Source of the DNA: Flavobacterium sp. MC2016-06
GTDB lineage: Bacteria > Bacteroidota > Bacteroidia > Flavobacteriales > Flavobacteriaceae
Reading direction: 5' to 3'
DNA: 64,000 nt
Assembly (NCBI RefSeq): GCF_009711165.2
Contig: NZ_WMID02000025.1
Location: 15,374-79,373 of the forward strand
Under the pieces are notes generated by a model. The model searched no databases and was not told the origin of the DNA. It saw nothing but the letters and a program-made list of their open reading frames with translations. The position numbers and the translations under genes were made by a program. Of the stretch, positions 27,799-36,325 are shown in pieces. The first letter of the stretch is position 1; every line of letters starts with the position of its first letter.

Positions 27799-28236
27799 TT
27801 ATTTATTCGGCTCTTTTTCGTCAAAATTAACCATCCAGCTTACATTAAATTTATCTTTAAACATTCCGAAATAAGCACCCCAGAAAGTTTTATTCATCGC
27901 CATATAAATGGTTCCGCCAGCCGAAAGTCCGTTGAAGATTCTATCTGCTTCGGCTTGACTTTCTACATTGATTGAAATTGAAAAATTTCCTCCAAAAGTT
28001 ACATCGCCTGATTGTTCGTTACTGTCACTTCCCATCAAAATTGTATTTCCAATTGGAAGCGAAACGTGCATAACTCTGTTTGCATCTTTTTCTGATACTG
28101 ATGCACAACCTTCTTCTACGGGCATATCTTTAAATTTTCCGATGTATGGAAATTCACCTCCAAAAACGGATTTGTAAAATAGAAATGCTTCTTCGCAATT
28201 TCCATTAAAAATTAAATAAGGATTTACTGTTGTCAT
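27799..28236 (-). CDS. PhnB-like VOC family protein
   Basis: A 145-residue vicinal-oxygen-chelate protein of the PhnB/3-demethylubiquinone methyltransferase-like type: it begins NPYLIFNGNCEEAFLFYKSVFG, contains MHVSLPIGNTILMGSD and ends WGAYFGMFKDKFNVSWMVNF. The family is mostly uncharacterised; some members bind metals or antibiotics. It is the last of five small genes reading leftward, next to START-like and other VOC genes, which suggests a shared stress or detoxification role (inference). Confidence 0.88.
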   Translation of the reverse strand: MTTVNPYLIFNGNCEEAFLFYKSVFGGEFPYIGKFKDMPVEEGCASVSEKDANRVMHVSLPIGNTILMGSDSNEQSGDVTFGGNFSISINVESQAEADRIFNGLSAGGTIYMAMNKTFWGAYFGMFKDKFNVSWMVNFDEKEPNK

Positions 28237-28318
28237 ATTTTTTTTTATTAATTGTTGCTTATTGATATCTTCTAACTAATGGTCTGAAATGTCAAGTCTA
28301 TTCTCTTTCTTCTATTTT

Positions 28319-28756
28319 CTAATTCTCAGACAATTCTTTAATTACTTCTAATGCTTTGGGAAAAGTATCTTTAAAGTAATCATTATATTTTTCATCGATG
28401 TCCATCTGTGTAGTCAAAACAATAAATTCGTCATCTGGAGTTAATCTATAGGTTTCCATTGAACCGCTCCATTTTTCTGTTTCGGCATTTAGCGGTACTT
28501 CTTTAAAATTTTCAAGTTCTCCCATATGCTTAAAAGCCATATATTCATTTGGAATTTTCTTTTCGATTATACTATTCATCCCTCTTCCATCTGGAGAAAT
28601 AAAATGTATTTTATCGCCTTCATTCCAGTTGCTTTCTGCATAGCTTCCTTCGCAAAAAACGTTTACCCATTTTCTATAGTTTTTATCATCCCATAAAACA
28701 GACCAGACTTTTTCTTTTGAAGCTTTAATTCTGATTGTAAATTCTAACGTTTCCAT
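28319..28756 (-). CDS. SRPBCC/AHSA1-like START-fold protein
   Basis: A 145-residue protein with the helix-grip fold typical of SRPBCC: an N-terminal strand and helix (TIRIKASKEKVWSVLWDDKNYRKW), a central sheet (GDKIHFISPDGRGMNSIIEK) and a long C-terminal helix (YFKDTFPKALEVIKELSEN). It forms a hydrophobic ligand cavity in this superfamily; the ligand is unknown. It starts 7 bases after the stop of the upstream VOC gene, so they are probably co-transcribed. Confidence 0.85.
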   Translation of the reverse strand: METLEFTIRIKASKEKVWSVLWDDKNYRKWVNVFCEGSYAESNWNEGDKIHFISPDGRGMNSIIEKKIPNEYMAFKHMGELENFKEVPLNAETEKWSGSMETYRLTPDDEFIVLTTQMDIDEKYNDYFKDTFPKALEVIKELSEN

Positions 28757-28763
28757 AAATTAA

Positions 28764-29174
28764 TTATTGAGGCAGTTTGCTAAAGTCCATAAATAAAACA
28801 TTCCAGCGATGACCGTCTAAATCTGCAAAACCGCATCCATACATCCACCCCTGGCTTTCTGCTGGAGCAGAAAAAACATTTCCGCCAGCTTTTGCCACTT
28901 TTTTTGCTATTTCGTCAACATCTTCTTTGCTTTCTGCATCAATCGAAATCAAAACTTCTGATCCTGATTGTGTGTCTACAATATTATTTTGTGTAAAACC
29001 AGCAAATAATGATTCTTCAAAAAGCATTACTACAAAATGTCCTTCGCCTACAACCATACACGTAGAACTTGGTGTATCGTGCTGTTCATTAAAAGAAAAA
29101 CCTATCTCCCAGAAAAAGTCTTTCGCTTTTGCCACGTCTTTTACGGGCAGATTCAACCAAATTTGTTTCGTCAT
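28764..29174 (-). CDS. VOC family (glyoxalase/bleomycin resistance-like) protein
   Basis: A 136-residue VOC protein: WLNLPVKDVAKAKDFFWEIG opens the first beta-alpha-beta-beta-beta unit, MVVGEGHFVVMLFEE follows, and the C-terminal unit ends GCGFADLDGHRWNVLF. It belongs to the glyoxalase/extradiol dioxygenase superfamily; the probable metal ligands are hard to place without an alignment. It sits in the middle of the five-gene group. Confidence 0.87.
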   Translation of the reverse strand: MTKQIWLNLPVKDVAKAKDFFWEIGFSFNEQHDTPSSTCMVVGEGHFVVMLFEESLFAGFTQNNIVDTQSGSEVLISIDAESKEDVDEIAKKVAKAGGNVFSAPAESQGWMYGCGFADLDGHRWNVLFMDFSKLPQ

Positions 29175-29202
29175 TTTCTATTTTTTTTGATTTTTTGCTT
29201 TG

Positions 29203-29604
29203 TTATTTTTCAACATATTGTTTGAAGTTATCCAAAATAGCCTGCCAGCCTCCACGTTGCATTTCTTCTGGATTTTGAGTTTCGGGATCAAAACTTTCAA
29301 TTATTTCTACTCCGTCTGGTGTTTCTTTAAAAGTAATTTCGACTTTTCTTCCATCACCCATTAAGTAGCTAATAGCTTCATTTTGTTTTACCAAAGTATA
29401 TTCTCCCCCAAAATCAAAACTCATACTGCCATCTTTTGCAGCCATTGTCGATTTGAATTTCCCTCCTTCTCTTACATCATTTTCTGCATATGGCGTATGC
29501 CAGTCTGGCGACGCAAAACTCCATTTTGTAATATGTTCAGGTTGTGTCCAAAACTCCCAAACTTTATTTATTGATGCATTAACTTTTGTTTGTACTGTTA
29601 TCAT
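29203..29604 (-). CDS. AHSA1-type SRPBCC protein, first tandem paralogue
   Basis: A 133-residue START-fold protein (TVQTKVNASINKVWEFWTQP, GGKFKSTMAAKDGSMSFDFG, ending GGWQAILDNFKQYVEK). It is clearly paralogous to the next gene upstream: both open with VQTxxxASINKxWEFWT and end in DxFKQYVE, pointing to a tandem duplication. AHSA1 homologues are named for eukaryotic Hsp90 activators, but bacterial ones have no such proven role. Confidence 0.88.
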   Translation of the reverse strand: MITVQTKVNASINKVWEFWTQPEHITKWSFASPDWHTPYAENDVREGGKFKSTMAAKDGSMSFDFGGEYTLVKQNEAISYLMGDGRKVEITFKETPDGVEIIESFDPETQNPEEMQRGGWQAILDNFKQYVEK

Positions 29605-29636
29605 TACTATCTTTTTTTAATTGACTTTATGTTTAT

Positions 29637-30047
29637 TTATTTTTTGAAACTTTCGACATATTGTTTAAATTTATCAATAACTGCCTGACACCATTCTTCC
29701 TGCATACTTTCTGGGTTTCCAGATTCAGGTTGAAATACTTCTGAAATTCTAACGGCATCACCTAGTTCTTCAAAATGAATACTTCCTATTCTGTTATCTA
29801 CAAGTTTATATTCTATTAGTAAAAGCTTTTCGACTTTTGTATAAAATCCTTCAAAATCAAAACTCAAACTTTTATCTTTTGTAATCATTGAATATTTGAA
29901 TTTCCCTCCAACCTTTAAATCATTTTCTGCTTGTGAAGTATACCAATTTAACGAAGGCGTATTCCATTCTACAATATGTTCTGGTAATGTCCAGAATTCC
30001 CAAATTTTATTTATTGATGCCTGAATTTCTGTCTGTACCTTTATCAT
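29637..30047 (-). CDS. AHSA1-type SRPBCC protein, second tandem paralogue
   Basis: A 136-residue paralogue of the neighbouring gene, with matching blocks KVQTEIQASINKIWEFWTLP, LKVGGKFKYSMITKDKSLSF and a CQAVIDKFKQYVESF end. It is the first gene of the five-gene leftward group (two VOC and three SRPBCC proteins). It is divergent from the GlxA-like regulator, which makes that regulator a reasonable candidate for controlling the group. Confidence 0.88.
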   Translation of the reverse strand: MIKVQTEIQASINKIWEFWTLPEHIVEWNTPSLNWYTSQAENDLKVGGKFKYSMITKDKSLSFDFEGFYTKVEKLLLIEYKLVDNRIGSIHFEELGDAVRISEVFQPESGNPESMQEEWCQAVIDKFKQYVESFKK

Positions 30048-30196
30048 ATTATATAGTAGTGTTTGTTTCTAAAAACTTGTAATAATGTAATTTAGTATTT
30101 ATAAAATTACAAATTATTTAAAACAAATTTAATTTTTTAAATAATCTCCATTATGACATTAAAAGTCATTTTTAGGGTCATATAAGACAAATTATC

Positions 30197-30204
30197 TATT
30201 TTTG
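30197..30204 (+). promoter_or_regulatory. -7 box TATTTTTG upstream of the GlxA-like regulator
   Basis: TATTTTTG fits TAnnTTTG, 32 bases before the ATG at 30236. Upstream, a TGACATTAAAAGTCA palindrome (30154-30168) is a possible operator. Confidence 0.5.
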
Positions 30205-30235
30205 TAAGGAATCATTCTCTAAAAAAACCAAAGAT

Positions 30236-31201
30236 ATGAGCAAGAAAATAGGTTTAATCGTGCCATACGATTATAAATTATTAAGTATAGCTGCTATTTT
30301 AGAAGTTTTTGAAACGGCTAACAAACTTCATAAAGGAGCTGAAAAACCTTTTGAGATTATGATTTTTCAATCGGCAGAACAAATGGATCAAGAAAATTTA
30401 TTTGGTTATAAAGTGAATGTTATTGAAACTCAAAATATAGATTTAGAACTCATTTTGATTCCTGCTTTTACGACAGATAATATGAGTGAAATGATTCTGA
30501 AAAATAAAGTTTTTATTCCGTGGTTAAAGAAACAGCATCAATCTGGCGCCGAATTGGCAAGTTTTTGTACTGGTGCGTTTTTATTTGCGGCTTCGGGTTT
30601 ACTCAACGAAAAACTGGCTACAACTCATGTTGATGCCTGCAGTGCTTTTACTAAAGCTTTTCCGTTGGTGAAATTAAAATCGGAAGAAACTTTAACGGCT
30701 GATGGAAGTTTGTATACCAGCGGAGGTTCTACCTCAACTTTTCATTTATTGATTCTTTTGATTCAGAAATATTGCGGGAACGAAATTGCGGTACAAATTG
30801 CAAAGATCTTCTCGATTGATTTAAACCGCTATAAACAAAGTTATTTCAGCACTTTTAGACCGAATCATTTACACAATGATAATTTGGTTGCGATGCTGCA
30901 GCAAAAAATTGAAAATCAATACAGCACAATAGGAAAATTAGAAGAGATAACTAAAGATATTCCGACCAGCGCCAGAAACATGACGCGAAGATTTAAGCAG
31001 GTTACAGGAATTCCTCCTATTGAATATTTACAAAATATAAGGGTTGAAAGTTCTAAAAAATACTTGGAGCAAACGCAACTTTCGATTTCTGAAATTATCG
31101 AAAAAACGGGTTATAATGATCCAAAAGCATTTAGAAAAATATTCTACAAAATGGTTGGCATGAAACCTATTGAATATCGTGAGAAGTTTAGGGTGCAGTA
31201 A
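30236..31201 (+). CDS. GlxA-like transcriptional regulator (DJ-1/PfpI domain plus AraC HTH)
   Basis: A 321-residue regulator. Residues 1 to ~185 form a DJ-1/PfpI-like domain (IGLIVPYDYKLLSIAAILEV, then the nucleophile-elbow-like ASFCTGAFLFAASGLL with a Cys). Residues ~220-320 form an AraC DNA-binding domain (SARNMTRRFKQVTGIPPIEY, ISEIIEKTGYNDPKAFRKIF). Such proteins are usually non-enzymatic sensors. It is transcribed away from the VOC/SRPBCC group across a 188-base region that holds a palindrome, so regulation of that group is plausible. Confidence 0.9.
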   Translation: MSKKIGLIVPYDYKLLSIAAILEVFETANKLHKGAEKPFEIMIFQSAEQMDQENLFGYKVNVIETQNIDLELILIPAFTTDNMSEMILKNKVFIPWLKKQHQSGAELASFCTGAFLFAASGLLNEKLATTHVDACSAFTKAFPLVKLKSEETLTADGSLYTSGGSTSTFHLLILLIQKYCGNEIAVQIAKIFSIDLNRYKQSYFSTFRPNHLHNDNLVAMLQQKIENQYSTIGKLEEITKDIPTSARNMTRRFKQVTGIPPIEYLQNIRVESSKKYLEQTQLSISEIIEKTGYNDPKAFRKIFYKMVGMKPIEYREKFRVQ

Positions 31202-31244
31202 AATGCATTTTTTTCTAGACTCTCCAAATCTTAACTTTAGCTTC

Positions 31245-31277
31245 AAAAAAAAAACCGCCTCTTAATAGAGACGGCTT
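31245..31277 (-). terminator. Terminator of the clpP-clpX region
   Basis: The stem GCCGTCTCT/AGAGGCGGT (two G-U pairs) is followed by a long T run on the minus strand, 13 bases after the clpX stop. Confidence 0.8.
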
Positions 31278-31289
31278 ATTCCTTTTATT

Positions 31290-32522
31290 TTAAGAAGCAA
31301 TTTCCATTCGCTTCAATAAATTTTTATTTAAGGTATGTTCTGCATAATCTCTATCGATTGTCAGAACTTTATCGTCAGAACTTGGTAGTTCGTACATCGC
31401 ATCTGTTAAGATTGCTTCGCATAACGAACGTAGTCCACGAGCTCCTAATTTGTATTCTAATGCTTTATCTACAATAAAGTCTAATGCTTCGTCTGTAATT
31501 GTAAACTCAACCTCATCCATTAAAAATAATTTCTGATATTGTTTTACTAAAGCATTTTTAGGCTGTGTCAAAATTGCACGCAAAGTTTCTCTATCAAGAG
31601 GATCCATGTGTGTAAGAACTGGCAGACGGCCAATAATTTCAGGAATCAATCCGAAGTCTTTAATATCTTTCGGGATGATGTATTGCAATAAATTGTCTTT
31701 ATCTATATTATCTACATTTTTAGAAGTAGAGTATCCAACTGCCTGACGGTTTAAACGTTTAGAAATAATACGTTCTACTCCATCAAAAGCACCGCCGGCA
31801 ATAAACAAGATATTTTGTGTATTTACCTCAACAAATTTCTGGTCTGGATGTTTACGTCCTCCTTTTGGTGGCACGTTTACAACTGTTCCTTCTAATAATT
31901 TTAATAATGCCTGCTGTACACCTTCTCCAGAAACGTCACGTGTTATTGATGGATTATCGCTCTTACGGGCAATTTTATCAATTTCGTCAATAAATACGAT
32001 TCCTCTTTCGGCTTTAGACACATCATAATCGGCTGCTTGAAGCAAACGTGTCAAAATACTTTCTACATCTTCTCCAACATAACCAGCTTCTGTTAATACA
32101 GTTGCATCAACAATTGCTAAAGGAACGTCTAACATTTTTGCAATAGTTTTTGCCACCAATGTTTTTCCAGTTCCGGTTTGACCAACCATAATGATGTTAC
32201 TTTTTTCGATCTCTACTTCATCGTCTAACTGCTGTTGCATTAAACGTTTGTAGTGATTGTAAACTGCAACCGACATTACTTTTTTGGTTTGGTCTTGACC
32301 AATTACATATTGATCTAAAAAAGCCCTAATTTCTTTTGGTTTCTTTAAAATTAAGTCACCTACTAATTTTGCGCTTCCGCTTGATTTTAATTCTTCTAAT
32401 ACAATTCCGTGCGCCTGCTCGATACACTTATCACAGATATGTGCATTGATGCCCGCAATTAATAAATTAGTTTCTGGCTTTTTTCTTCCACAAAACGAAC
32501 ATTCTAATACTACTTTCGCCAT
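31290..32522 (-). CDS. clpX: ATP-dependent Clp protease ATP-binding subunit ClpX
   Basis: A 410-residue AAA+ unfoldase. The N-terminal zinc-binding domain has CSFCGRKK ... CDKC; the Walker A GQTGTGKT is near residue 115, Walker B is [13 protein letters not shown] and the sensor region includes GARGLRS near the C-terminus. ClpX unfolds tagged proteins and feeds them to ClpP. It lies 77 bases downstream of clpP on the same strand; the gap contains an inverted repeat rather than a classical terminator. Confidence 0.97.
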   Translation of the reverse strand: MAKVVLECSFCGRKKPETNLLIAGINAHICDKCIEQAHGIVLEELKSSGSAKLVGDLILKKPKEIRAFLDQYVIGQDQTKKVMSVAVYNHYKRLMQQQLDDEVEIEKSNIIMVGQTGTGKTLVAKTIAKMLDVPLAIVDATVLTEAGYVGEDVESILTRLLQAADYDVSKAERGIVFIDEIDKIARKSDNPSITRDVSGEGVQQALLKLLEGTVVNVPPKGGRKHPDQKFVEVNTQNILFIAGGAFDGVERIISKRLNRQAVGYSTSKNVDNIDKDNLLQYIIPKDIKDFGLIPEIIGRLPVLTHMDPLDRETLRAILTQPKNALVKQYQKLFLMDEVEFTITDEALDFIVDKALEYKLGARGLRSLCEAILTDAMYELPSSDDKVLTIDRDYAEHTLNKNLLKRMEIAS

Positions 32523-32526
32523 TTCT

Positions 32527-32597
32527 TATGTTTCAAGTTTCAAGTTTCAGATTCTAAGTTAGCAATTGCATCTTAAAATCTGAAACTTTAAACTAAT
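32527..32597. repeat. GTTTCAAGTTTCAG-type inverted repeat between clpP and clpX
   Basis: TTTCAAGTTTCAGATT at the left pairs with AAATCTGAAACTTTAAA at the right. The same unit occurs in a longer palindrome at 33393-33446, so this is a dispersed family. Confidence 0.6.
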
Positions 32598-32599
32598 TT

Positions 32600-33274
32600 T
32601 TATCCTCTTCTCAACACTTCATCAATCATTCCATATTCTTTAGCTTCGTCTGCGATCATCCAATAATCGCGCTCACTGTCTTTGTGCACTTTATCAAAAG
32701 TTTGTCCTGAATGTTGTGAAATGATGTTGTATAATTCATCTTTCAATTTCAACATTTCACGTAAGTTGATTTCCATATCTGTAGCAACTCCTTGCGCTCC
32801 TCCAGATGGCTGGTGAATCATTACTCTTGAATGTGGTAAAGCAGAACGTTTTCCTGCTGCACCTGCACACAATAAAACGGCTCCCATAGAAGCTGCCATT
32901 CCTGTACAAATTGTTGCAACATCTGGTTTGATGTATTGCATGGTGTCATAAATTCCTAATCCTGCGTAAACGCTTCCTCCTGGAGAATTTAAATAAATTT
33001 GAATATCTTTTGATGCATCAGCACTTTCTAAGAAAAGTAATTGTGCTTGAACGATATTTGCGATTTGATCGTCGATACCAGTTCCTAAAAAGATAATTCT
33101 GTCCATCATTAATCTTGAGAAAACATCTAGTTGAGAAATATTCAACTGACGCTCTTCGATAATATATGGAGTCATATTAGTTGGGTTCATTGCAGCTATG
33201 ATTTTATCATAGTACATTGCATTAACTCCTTGGTGCTTTGTAGCAAATTTTTTAAATTCTTTACCGTAGTTCAT
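32600..33274 (-). CDS. clpP: ATP-dependent Clp protease proteolytic subunit ClpP
   Basis: A 224-residue S14 serine protease. The catalytic Ser is in CTGMAASMGAVLL and the catalytic His in HSRVMIHQPSGG; the QIYLNSPGGSVYAG segment lines the active site. The N-terminal ~30 residues are longer than the mature enzyme and may be a processed propeptide. A near-match promoter box (GACCTTTG on the minus strand, 33326-33333) lies about 50 bases upstream of the start. Confidence 0.96.
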   Translation of the reverse strand: MNYGKEFKKFATKHQGVNAMYYDKIIAAMNPTNMTPYIIEERQLNISQLDVFSRLMMDRIIFLGTGIDDQIANIVQAQLLFLESADASKDIQIYLNSPGGSVYAGLGIYDTMQYIKPDVATICTGMAASMGAVLLCAGAAGKRSALPHSRVMIHQPSGGAQGVATDMEINLREMLKLKDELYNIISQHSGQTFDKVHKDSERDYWMIADEAKEYGMIDEVLRRG

Positions 33275-33392
33275 ATGTATCTGTTCTAAGTTTAAGTTTA
33301 TATGATGTATATTTTAGATTTACCGCAAAGGTCATACCTTTTTCCAAATAGTGTCAATATGTCGCCTTTTCTCTCAAAATGTCTGAAATTTG

Positions 33393-33446
33393 AAGTTTCA
33401 GGTTTCAAGTTTAATGTTCCAAACAACAACTTGAAACCTGAAACTT
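33393..33446. repeat. 19-bp palindromic repeat, GTTTCAGGTTTCAAG family
   Basis: AAGTTTCAGGTTTCAAGTT (33393-33411) is perfectly repeated in inverse at 33428-33446. It lies between tig and clpP, beside the tig terminator. A related unit lies between clpP and clpX. Confidence 0.75.
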
Positions 33447-33451
33447 GAAAC

Positions 33452-33494
33452 AAAAAAAAGAGCGTCAAAAGAAAAAAAATCTATTGACGCTCAA
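33452..33494 (-). terminator. Terminator of tig
   Basis: The stem GAGCGTCAA/TTGACGCTC is followed by eight T residues on the minus strand, starting 22 bases after the tig stop. Confidence 0.8.
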
Positions 33495-33515
33495 ATATAC
33501 TTATTTTTTCAGAAT

Positions 33516-34838
33516 TTATTCTCCGTAAGACGCAGCAATAAATTCATCGTAAGTTACTTCTTTAGTTGTTGGATTTGCTTTTTCTTTAAACAACTCTAAC
33601 AATTTTTCAGCTACAACTTGCTCAGAAAGTCTTTTTACTTCTTCTTGGTTAGATAAAACTCTAGCCACGATTGCTTGAACTTCTTCGTCAGTTGGGTTTG
33701 TTTGACCAAATTGAGCCATTTGTTGTTTGATCGCTTTTGTTGTAAAAGCTTTCAAATCTTCAAATGTAATTTGGATATTACTTTGAGCCATTGCTTTTCC
33801 TTCAATTAATTGAAAACGTAATCCTTTTTCAGATCTTGCGTATTCAACTTCAGCTTCTTCTTCAGAAAGTTTTTTCTCTCCAACAGTTTGTAACCATTTT
33901 TTAAGGAAAGCTGCTGGTAAATCAAATTTTGTACTTTCGATCAAGAAATCTTGAACGTCTAACAATAATTTTTGATCTGCTTGCTGTGCAAATTGAGATT
34001 CAGCATCTTCTTTAATTTTAGCTTTTAAATCTTCTAAAGAAGCTACTTTTCCTTCACCAAAAAGTTTATCAAATAAATCTTGGTTTAATTCTGCCAATTC
34101 TGCTCCGTTAATAGCTTCGATAGTAAAGTTTACTTCGATGTCTAAACCGTGAACGTCATCATGACCCACTTTTAGGTAATCCATTAATTGGTGATCGTCT
34201 TCAAATAAACCTTTTGTGCTTACTGCAACAACATCACCAACTTTTTTACCGATGAATTTATCTCCAGCTTTTTTGTTGAATGTAGATACAGAAATTGTAG
34301 TTGTATTGTTGATACCGTTTTCTTCGTTTGAGAAAGTTCCAGTTAAATCAGAATCTGCAACAACTTTATCTTGAGGAATTGCTTTTCCGAATTGTTTTTG
34401 GATACGCTCTACTTGACCGTCGATTAATTTATCATCAGCAGTAACGATATATTTTACGATATTGTTTTTAGCTTCTAAATCAATTTCGAAGTTTGGCACT
34501 AAACCAATTTCGTACTCAAAAGTTAATTCTTCTGCATCCCAATCAAAGCTTTCGTTTACTTTAGCAAGAGGAGTTCCTAAAAGGTTTAATCTTTCAGATT
34601 GAACGAAACGCTCCAAAGCCAAATCAACTACTTTTTGAATTTCTTCTTGCTTAATTGCTTTTCCGTATTGTTTTTCAACAAGGTCTTTAGGTACTTGTCC
34701 TTTTCTAAAACCTTTAACAGTTGCCAAAGGCATTTTTTCGTTTATTCTTTTTTGCACTTGACCTTTGTAATCCATGTGAACAACGTTCATTACAATTGTC
34801 TCATTAACTGCGTCTATTGCTATTCTTTTAATATCCAT
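33516..34838 (-). CDS. tig: Trigger factor, ribosome-associated chaperone
   Basis: A 440-residue protein with the trigger factor layout. The N-terminal ribosome-binding domain contains the GFRKGQVPKDLVEKQYG signature near residue 44; a central FKBP-like domain and a long helical C-terminal domain (LLDVQDFLIESTKFDLPAAFL) follow. The central domain is divergent, as is usual in Bacteroidota. It is upstream of clpP and clpX on the same strand, the common tig-clpP-clpX order, but a terminator and a repeat lie between tig and clpP. Confidence 0.93.
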   Translation of the reverse strand: MDIKRIAIDAVNETIVMNVVHMDYKGQVQKRINEKMPLATVKGFRKGQVPKDLVEKQYGKAIKQEEIQKVVDLALERFVQSERLNLLGTPLAKVNESFDWDAEELTFEYEIGLVPNFEIDLEAKNNIVKYIVTADDKLIDGQVERIQKQFGKAIPQDKVVADSDLTGTFSNEENGINNTTTISVSTFNKKAGDKFIGKKVGDVVAVSTKGLFEDDHQLMDYLKVGHDDVHGLDIEVNFTIEAINGAELAELNQDLFDKLFGEGKVASLEDLKAKIKEDAESQFAQQADQKLLLDVQDFLIESTKFDLPAAFLKKWLQTVGEKKLSEEEAEVEYARSEKGLRFQLIEGKAMAQSNIQITFEDLKAFTTKAIKQQMAQFGQTNPTDEEVQAIVARVLSNQEEVKRLSEQVVAEKLLELFKEKANPTTKEVTYDEFIAASYGE

Positions 34839-34864
34839 CTTCTTCTTTAATTTACATAATAAAA

Positions 34865-34899
34865 TTGGGTTGCAAAATTATAAAATTTTTGCAACCCAA
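34865..34899 (-). terminator. Hairpin overlapping the tig promoter
   Basis: A near-perfect dyad: TTGGGTTGCAAAA at the left pairs with TTTTGCAACCCAA at the right. On the minus strand it is followed by TTTTATT, so it can end the upstream holin-like transcript. The tig promoter box lies inside its arm. Confidence 0.65.
34873..34880 (-). promoter_or_regulatory. -7 box TAATTTTG upstream of tig
   Basis: Read on the minus strand, TAATTTTG matches TAnnTTTG, with about 28 bases of predicted leader before the tig ATG. It sits inside the dyad at 34865-34899. Confidence 0.5.
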
Positions 34900-34954
34900 C
34901 CAAGTTTTTAACCTATTGTATTTGAAGCCGTTTTTATCCCGCTTTTCTCTCAAT

Positions 34955-35299
34955 TTATTTGTCGTCTCCAACTATTTTATAAGTGATAGATTGCAGAACA
35001 GACAATATGATACTAAAAATTAATGCTGTCCAGAATGAATCAACCTTAAAACCTCCGACAATATTAGTGCACAGCAAAATAATAATTGCATTAATAACCA
35101 ATAAAAACAGTCCCAATGTTATAATTGTTACTGGAAATGTAAGGATTACCAATATTGGTTTTATAAAAAGATTTAGTAACCCCAAGACTACTGCAACAAT
35201 TACAGCTGTGGTAAAACTGGTAACAACAACTCCTGGTAAAAAGTGAGCAATTAGTAAAACTAAGCCTGCAGTAACAAGAAGTCTGAGTAATAAATTCAT
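34955..35299 (-). CDS. Phage holin superfamily IV (PF04020-type) membrane protein
   Basis: A 114-residue protein with four predicted transmembrane helices (residues about 4-22, 26-46, 52-78 and 85-108) and the pattern ALIFSIILSVLQSI at the end. The family is named after mycobacteriophage holins but is widespread as a chromosomal single-gene family (YvlD-like) with no phage context; no phage genes are present here. A role in envelope stress or membrane physiology is only a guess. Confidence 0.85.
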   Translation of the reverse strand: MNLLLRLLVTAGLVLLIAHFLPGVVVTSFTTAVIVAVVLGLLNLFIKPILVILTFPVTIITLGLFLLVINAIIILLCTNIVGGFKVDSFWTALIFSIILSVLQSITYKIVGDDK

Positions 35300-35352
35300 A
35301 TCGGTTTCTTTTAAAGTTTTAATAAAAGTACTAAATTTTTTATCAAAAATAA

Positions 35353-36117
35353 TTACTCTTTTAAAAACGCTGTTGTCAATTCAAAAAACATTTTAGGGTT
35401 TTCGGCATGAAGCCAATGTCCTGCATCTGGAATGGTTTCGAGCTTTGTATTTGGAAAATGTTTCAAAATAACATCCATATCTGAATCTTGAATATATCCC
35501 GAATTACCTCCTCTGATAAACAATGTTGGCTTATCAAAAACCAAATCGTCTGCCAGCGGTTTCCCAATTGCGTCTAAATTATTATTAAAGGCTGACAAAT
35601 TAAATCTAAAGGCTAATTGTCCTGGTTCCTGCCAATAAAGGTTTTTCATTAAAAACTGACGTGTTCCAAAATCCGGCACATATTTCGTCATAATGGCTTC
35701 AACATCATTTCTGCTTGGTTTTACAGAAAAATCAACTGCATTTAATCCTGCCAAAATATCCTCATGATGCTGTTTGTAAAATCTCGGACCAATATCGGCC
35801 ACAATTAATTTATCTACAATTTCTGAATGTGACGTTGCAAAAAGCATCGCTACTTTTCCTCCCATTGAATGTCCTAGAATGTCAATTTTATTTAATTGAT
35901 TGGCCTGACAATATTCGAATACATCCTGCACCATTACTTCATAACTCCATTCATCTGAATGAAAACTACGCCCATGATTTCTTAAATCTAAAATATGAAC
36001 CTGAAATCCTGCTTCTACATATTGTGTGGCAAGTGTTTTCCAGTTGTCAGACATTCCAAGAAAACCATGCATAATAACGAAAGGTTTTCCTTCGCCTTCT
36101 ATTTTTGAATATAACAT
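35353..36117 (-). CDS. Alpha/beta hydrolase, YbfF-like esterase
   Basis: A 254-residue cytoplasmic hydrolase: oxyanion region IMHGFLGMSDNWKTLA, LDLRNHGRSFHSDEWSY, nucleophile elbow ILGHSMGGKVAML with Ser near residue 97, and catalytic His in IPDAGHWLHAENP. The pattern RNHGRS is typical of YbfF/abhydrolase-11 esterases. Natural substrates of this group are unclear (short acyl esters, acyl-CoA). No signal peptide. It sits directly upstream of the holin-like gene. Confidence 0.9.
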   Translation of the reverse strand: MLYSKIEGEGKPFVIMHGFLGMSDNWKTLATQYVEAGFQVHILDLRNHGRSFHSDEWSYEVMVQDVFEYCQANQLNKIDILGHSMGGKVAMLFATSHSEIVDKLIVADIGPRFYKQHHEDILAGLNAVDFSVKPSRNDVEAIMTKYVPDFGTRQFLMKNLYWQEPGQLAFRFNLSAFNNNLDAIGKPLADDLVFDKPTLFIRGGNSGYIQDSDMDVILKHFPNTKLETIPDAGHWLHAENPKMFFELTTAFLKE

Positions 36118-36265
36118 TTAGTAATAAGTTTAAGATCTTGCACAAAGATAAAAAACTTTATCAAGTTGAAAATGAAAGAAAACTTTCGTTTTTTCATTAA
36201 CCTCTTTAATACAAAAAAGTTTACAGTTTTACGTTTTTCCGTAAAAAATAATGGATTCTAAAAAG

Positions 36266-36273
36266 TAATTTCG
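36266..36273 (+). promoter_or_regulatory. -7 box-like TAATTTCG upstream of the lipoprotein gene
   Basis: TAATTTCG differs from TAnnTTTG at one position and lies 53 bases before the ATG at 36326. A weaker candidate than the others. Confidence 0.3.
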
Positions 36274-36325
36274 CCCCAAAATCAAAGCAACAATTTGATT
36301 TAATCCATTAATTAAATACCACATC

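Noticed and set aside
33326..33333. Exact promoter for clpP
   Set aside because: GACCTTTG differs from TAnnTTTG in both conserved TA positions, so it is mentioned in the clpP entry but not listed as a promoter.
34955..35299. Holin-like protein as a sign of a prophage
   Set aside because: The family is widespread as a lone chromosomal gene, and no phage structural, integrase or lysis genes are nearby.
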